A stretch of 64,000 bases of DNA from Streptomyces sp. NBC_00239 (GTDB lineage: Bacteria > Actinomycetota > Actinomycetes > Streptomycetales > Streptomycetaceae), in the NCBI RefSeq assembly GCF_036194065.1, contig NZ_CP108095.1, forward strand, positions 4,092,001-4,156,000, given 5' to 3'. Position numbers and translations under genes: made by a program. Under the pieces are notes generated by a model. It saw only the letters and a program-made list of their open reading frames with translations. It did not search any database and was not told where the DNA came from. Positions 60,879 to 64,000 of this stretch are shown in pieces. How positions within the stretch are numbered: the stretch's first letter is position 1; every line of letters starts with the position of its first letter.

Positions 60879-61957
60879 AACTTCCCGGCCACGACGCGAT
60901 GGCCCGCCAGGCCGACGAGAGCCTCGTCACCCGCCGGGTGAAACTGCCCCGACGCGAGGTCGAAAGGCCGCTGCGGCAGGTCACCAAACGGCTGGTGATG
61001 GCCCTGATGGTGCTGCTGACGACGGTCCTGATCGTCTGGGCCGACCGCGCCGGCTACCACGACAACGCCAACGACAACGTCGACCTCCTCGACTGCGTCT
61101 ACTACGCCACGGTGACCCTGTCGACGACCGGATACGGCGACATCGTCCCGTACAGCGACAGCGCCCGTCTGATGAACATCCTGCTGATCACTCCGCTGCG
61201 GGTGCTGTTCCTGATCATCCTGGTCGGCACCACCCTTGAGGTCCTCACCGAGAGGACCCGGGAGGAGTGGCGGCTGAACCGCTGGAGGAAGCAGTTGCGT
61301 GACCACACCGTCGTCGTCGGCTTCGGCACGAAGGGCCGCTCGGCGCTCCAGACCCTGCTGGCCACCGGGCTGAAGAAGGAGTCCGTCGTCGTCGTCGACC
61401 CCAGCTCCAAGGTCATCGACATGGCCAACGCGGAGGGGCTCACCGGGGTGGTCGGCGACGCCACCCGCTCCGACGTCCTGATCCGGGCCGAGGTGCAGAA
61501 GGCCCGCCAGGTCATCATCGCCACCCAGCGCGACGACACGGCGGTGCTGGTCACGCTCACGGCCCGGCAGCTGAACCGCGGCGCGAAGATCGTCACCGCG
61601 GTGCGCGAGGAGGAGAACGCCCCGCTGCTGCGGCAGTCGGGCGCGGACGCCGTCATCACGAGCGCGAGTGCGGCCGGCCGGCTGCTGGGGCTGTCGGTGC
61701 TGAGCCCGAGCGCGGGCGCGGTGATGGAGGACCTGATCCAGCAGGGCAGCGGCCTCGACCTCATCGAACGCCCGGTGACCCGGGCGGAGGCCGGACGCGG
61801 GGTGCGGGAGACGGCGGACCTGGTGGTCAGCGTGGTGCGCGGCCACCGGCTGCTGCCGTACGACGACCCGCACGCGAGCCCGCTCCAGCTGACGGACCGG
61901 GTGATCGCGGTGGTCCGCGCCGCCCCGCCCGCCACCACCCTGGGCCCGGCCGAGTAG
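60866..61957 (+). CDS. Two-TM potassium channel with RCK (TrkA-N) domain
   Basis: 363 residues from the ATG at 60866, overlapping moeA by 13 bp; a later ATG at 60899 is possible. TM1 LVMALMVLLTTVLIVW, pore helix and selectivity filter TLSTTGYGDIVPYS (TTGYGD), TM2 ILLITPLRVLFLIILVG. The RCK N-domain is a Rossmann fold (HTVVVGFGTKGRSALQTLLATG, VVVVDPSSKVIDMANAEGL, GDATRSDVL), followed by an RCK C-domain. Kch/MthK-like channel gated by a cytoplasmic ligand. Its coupling to molybdenum genes is probably positional, not functional. Confidence 0.92.
   Translation: MFHVKLPGHDAMARQADESLVTRRVKLPRREVERPLRQVTKRLVMALMVLLTTVLIVWADRAGYHDNANDNVDLLDCVYYATVTLSTTGYGDIVPYSDSARLMNILLITPLRVLFLIILVGTTLEVLTERTREEWRLNRWRKQLRDHTVVVGFGTKGRSALQTLLATGLKKESVVVVDPSSKVIDMANAEGLTGVVGDATRSDVLIRAEVQKARQVIIATQRDDTAVLVTLTARQLNRGAKIVTAVREEENAPLLRQSGADAVITSASAAGRLLGLSVLSPSAGAVMEDLIQQGSGLDLIERPVTRAEAGRGVRETADLVVSVVRGHRLLPYDDPHASPLQLTDRVIAVVRAAPPATTLGPAE
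60868..60881. promoter_or_regulatory. parS, ParB-binding site (copy 2) within the moeA/channel overlap
   Basis: Exact GTTTCACGTGAAAC. It overlaps the moeA stop codon (60876-60878) and codes for the second to fifth residues of the channel (MFHVKL) in another frame. Confidence 0.9.
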
Positions 61958-61971
61958 CCCGCGCGACCGGG

Positions 61972-62053
61972 CGCGCGTACGAGCCCCGGCCGCTCCCGCG
62001 CGTACGAGCCCCGGCCGCTCCCGCGCGTACGAGCCCCGGCCGCTCCCGCGCGT
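61972..62053. repeat. 25-bp minisatellite, three perfect copies plus a partial one
   Basis: Units 61972-61996, 61997-62021 and 62022-62046 are identical; 62047-62053 begins a fourth. More degenerate CGGCTCGTGC-type repeats continue to about 62200. It fills the 273-bp gap between the channel and quinone oxidoreductase genes, in which no gene is seen. Confidence 0.9.
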
Positions 62054-62230
62054 CCGGCGCGTGGGGACGGCCGTACATACGGCTCGTGCGCACGGCTCGT
62101 GCACGGCTCGCGTCTACGGCCATGCGTCCGGCTCCTGGATCCTGGTCGTGCGTCCGGCCCGTACGTCCGGTCCGGCCAACCGGTCCGGGGGAGCCGGGAG
62201 TCGGGGCCGGGCTGGCGTACCCTCCGGGCC

Positions 62231-63208
62231 ATGCATGCGATCACGATTCCCCAGCCCGGCGGGCCCGAGGCCCTGGTGTGGGCCGAGGTGCCCGACCCGG
62301 TGCCCGGCGACGGCGAGGTCCTCGTGGAGGTCGCGGCCGGCGCCGTGAACCGCGCCGACCTCCTCCAGCGGCAGGGCTTCTACGACCCGCCGCCCGGCAG
62401 CTCCCGCTACCCCGGGCTCGAATGCTCGGGCCGCATCACGGCCCTGGGACCGGGCGTCACCGGCTGGGCGGTCGGCGACGAGGTGTGCGCCCTGCTGGTC
62501 GGCGGCGGCTACGCCGAGCAGGTGGCCGTGCCCGCGGGCCAGCTGCTGCCGGTGCCGGCCGGGGTGGACCTGGCCACGGCGGCCGCGCTGCCGGAGGCGG
62601 CCTGCACGGTGTGGTCGAACGTGTTCATGATCGCGCACCTGCGTCCGGGCGAGACCTTCCTCGTGCACGGCGGATCGAGCGGCATCGGCACCATGGCGAT
62701 CCAGCTGGCGAAGGCGGTCGGCGCCCGGGTGGCGGTGACGGCGGGCGGCAAGGAGAAGCTGGCGCGCTGCGCGGAGCTGGGCGCCGACATCCTGATCGAC
62801 TACCGCGAGCAGGACTTCGTCGCCGAGATCAAGGAGGCGACGGGCGGTGCGGGCGCGGACGTGATCCTCGACATCATCGGCGCCAAGTACCTCGACCGGA
62901 ACGTGCGGGCGCTCGCGGTCAACGGGCGGCTGGCCGTCATCGGCCTGCAGGGCGGCCGCACGGGCGAGCTGAACCTCGGGGCGCTGCTGGCCAAGCGGGC
63001 CGCGATCACCGCGACGACCCTGCGCTCGCGTCCTCTGGAGGAGAAGGCGGCCATCGTCGCCGCCGTACGGGAGCACGTCTGGCCGCTGGTCGAGAGCGGG
63101 CTGGTGCGGCCGGTGGTGCACGCGGCCTTCCCGTTCGGGGAGGCCGCCGAGGCCCACCGGGTGCTGGAGGCGAGCACGCACGTGGGGAAGCTGTTGCTGA
63201 CGCGGTGA
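62231..63208 (+). CDS. NAD(P)H quinone oxidoreductase (PIG3-like, zinc-free MDR family)
   Basis: 325 residues from the ATG at 62231. MHAITIPQPGGPEALVWAEVPDPVPGDGEVLVEVAAGAVNRADLLQRQGFY is the GroES-like N-terminal domain of the PIG3 group. The Rossmann domain has LVHGGSSGIGTMAIQLAKAVGARV (NADPH binding). No structural-zinc Cys cluster is present, as expected for quinone reductases. Reduces quinones or alpha,beta-unsaturated carbonyls using NADPH. Monocistronic. Confidence 0.93.
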   Translation: MHAITIPQPGGPEALVWAEVPDPVPGDGEVLVEVAAGAVNRADLLQRQGFYDPPPGSSRYPGLECSGRITALGPGVTGWAVGDEVCALLVGGGYAEQVAVPAGQLLPVPAGVDLATAAALPEAACTVWSNVFMIAHLRPGETFLVHGGSSGIGTMAIQLAKAVGARVAVTAGGKEKLARCAELGADILIDYREQDFVAEIKEATGGAGADVILDIIGAKYLDRNVRALAVNGRLAVIGLQGGRTGELNLGALLAKRAAITATTLRSRPLEEKAAIVAAVREHVWPLVESGLVRPVVHAAFPFGEAAEAHRVLEASTHVGKLLLTR

Positions 63209-63269
63209 CCCGGCGGGGCGGGTGGGGGCGCCCTGCCGGGCCTTCCCCTACCCGCCCTTCCGCCGTTCC

Positions 63270-63286
63270 CCGGGGCTCCGCCCCGG
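63270..63286. repeat. Partial copy of the GGGGCTCCGCCCC intergenic hairpin
   Basis: CCGGGGC-TCC-GCCCCGG (7-bp stem), the same core as in the element at 43713-43729. Both lie just downstream of an E2 gene and probably help terminate it. Confidence 0.5.
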
Positions 63287-63354
63287 CCCCCGGGCCGGAG
63301 CTCCGCGCCGGTGCGCTCAAGCGCCGCGCGGGCTGGGACGCGCGATGCCCTCGG

Positions 63355-64000
63355 CTACAGCGAGCGCAGCAGCACCGCCGGGTTCTCGACGCAGTCCGCG
63401 ACGTGCCGGAGGAAGCCGCCCGCGGTGCCGCCGTCGCAGACGCGGTGGTCGAACGTCAGTGACAGCTGGACGACCTGGCGGACCGCCAGTTCGCCCTGGT
63501 GCACCCACGGCTTGGGGACGATCCGGCCGACGCCGAGCATGGCCGCCTCCGGGTGGTTGACGATCGGCGTCGAGCCGTCGACCCCGAACACCCCGTAGTT
63601 GTTGAGGGTGAAGGTGCCACCGGTCAGGTCCGCGGGGGCGAGCTTGCCGGTGCGGGCCAGCTCGGTCAGCCGTGCGAACTCGGCCGACAGCTCCTCCGGG
63701 TTCATGCCGTGCGCCTCGCGGACCACCGGAACCACCAGGCCCCGCTCGGTCTGCGCGGCGAAGCCCAGGTGGATGCCGGGCAGCCGGACGATCTCCTTCG
63801 CCACGGTGTCCACAGTGGAGTTCAGCTCGGGGTACTTCGCCAGCGCGGCCGTGCAGATCCGGGCCAGCAGCGCCAGCACCGAGATCTTCGGCCCGCCCAC
63901 CGCGTTCATCGCGGCCCGCGCGGCCATCAGCTCGGTGGCGTCGGCGTCCACCCAGCAGGTGGCGTCCGGGATCTCGCGGCGGCTGCGGGAGAGCTTCTCG
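63355..64000 (-). CDS. bkdC: Second dihydrolipoamide acyltransferase (E2), C-terminal catalytic domain (5' part beyond window)
   Basis: The frame is open to the window edge; 215 residues are visible. They form the E2 acyltransferase domain: EKLSRSRREIPDATCWVDADATELMAAR, IHLGFAAQTERGLVVPVVREA, TGGTFTLNNYGVFGVDGSTPIVNHPEAAMLGVGRI and the active-site LTFDHRVCDGGTAGGFLRHV (His-x3-Asp-Gly). It is clearly related to the E2 at 43908-45371 but has Cys in HRVCDG. It probably belongs to a second bkdABC locus continuing to the right; the lipoyl domain is outside the window. Confidence 0.88.
   Translation of the reverse strand, partial: EKLSRSRREIPDATCWVDADATELMAARAAMNAVGGPKISVLALLARICTAALAKYPELNSTVDTVAKEIVRLPGIHLGFAAQTERGLVVPVVREAHGMNPEELSAEFARLTELARTGKLAPADLTGGTFTLNNYGVFGVDGSTPIVNHPEAAMLGVGRIVPKPWVHQGELAVRQVVQLSLTFDHRVCDGGTAGGFLRHVADCVENPAVLLRSL

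Overview
The window is chromosomal DNA of a Streptomyces-type actinomycete. The evidence is the very high GC content with G/C at nearly all third codon positions, the many secreted and Tat-exported proteins, HTH/DUF397/ATPase regulatory triplets, PASTA-type kinases, a proteasome activator gene, SpoIIE-type phosphatase and two branched-chain keto-acid dehydrogenase loci. Two perfect 14-bp ParB sites (GTTTCACGTGAAAC, at 2798 and 60868) place it in the central chromosome near oriC, which agrees with my unverified memory of the aspS-to-bkd gene order in S. coelicolor. I see no insertion sequence, prophage, CRISPR array, tRNA or rRNA.

Layout. 1-2.8 kb: end of a FUSC-type membrane protein, a lipoprotein and a sensor kinase with no adjacent response regulator. 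2.8-7.1 kb: a Tat-exported PhoX-family phosphatase behind a clear PHO box, divergent from a VWA protein with a very long Ala/Glu region. 7.2-16.4 kb: metG, two tandem secreted FG-GAP/VCBS paralogues whose upstream regions are also duplicated, and aspS. 16.6-24.4 kb: PAS-GAF-SpoIIE-ATPase phosphatase, RTX-like secreted protein, pirin with a strong operator, SseB-like protein, FadE5-like acyl-CoA dehydrogenase and an unrecognised protein with a duplicated CxEHP/CxxC module. 24.6-33.4 kb: M18 aminopeptidase, thioredoxin-NHL protein, ATP-grasp protein, LURP-one protein, nitrilase-type amidase, MDMPI-fold protein, and a GntR/MFS operon. 33.6-36.2 kb: K15-type DD-peptidase and an unusual protein with five 47-residue repeats followed by an HExxHxxGxxH protease. 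36.2-39.7 kb: a WhiJ/AbaA-like regulatory triplet, a transmembrane terpene-cyclase-like protein and an MNT-HEPN toxin-antitoxin pair under a large palindrome that covers the first start codon. 40-43.5 kb: secreted EEP nuclease/phosphatase, DUF1266 protein, GNAT acetyltransferase. 43.9-47.6 kb: bkdA-bkdB-bkdC operon, divergent from an orphan NarL-type response regulator. 48.7-52.7 kb: PNPOx-like protein and two divergent membrane Ser/Thr kinases. 53-57.9 kb: a small secreted membrane protein with pentapeptide repeats, then a PadR-ATPase-FtsX exporter operon with an apparently leaderless PadR gene. 58-63.2 kb: bpa, mobA-moeA-K+ channel operon (overlapping genes, with a parS at the moeA/channel junction), quinone oxidoreductase. 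The window ends inside a second bkd-type E2 gene.

Most genes are ordinary core-chromosome genes. The points most worth follow-up are the five-repeat metalloprotease, the MNT-HEPN module and its palindrome, the stand-alone terpene-cyclase-like protein, the duplicated VCBS genes with a shared upstream element, the CxEHP/CxxC protein, and a set of strong, unassigned operators (pirin, bkdA, fadE, HTH triplet, PadR).
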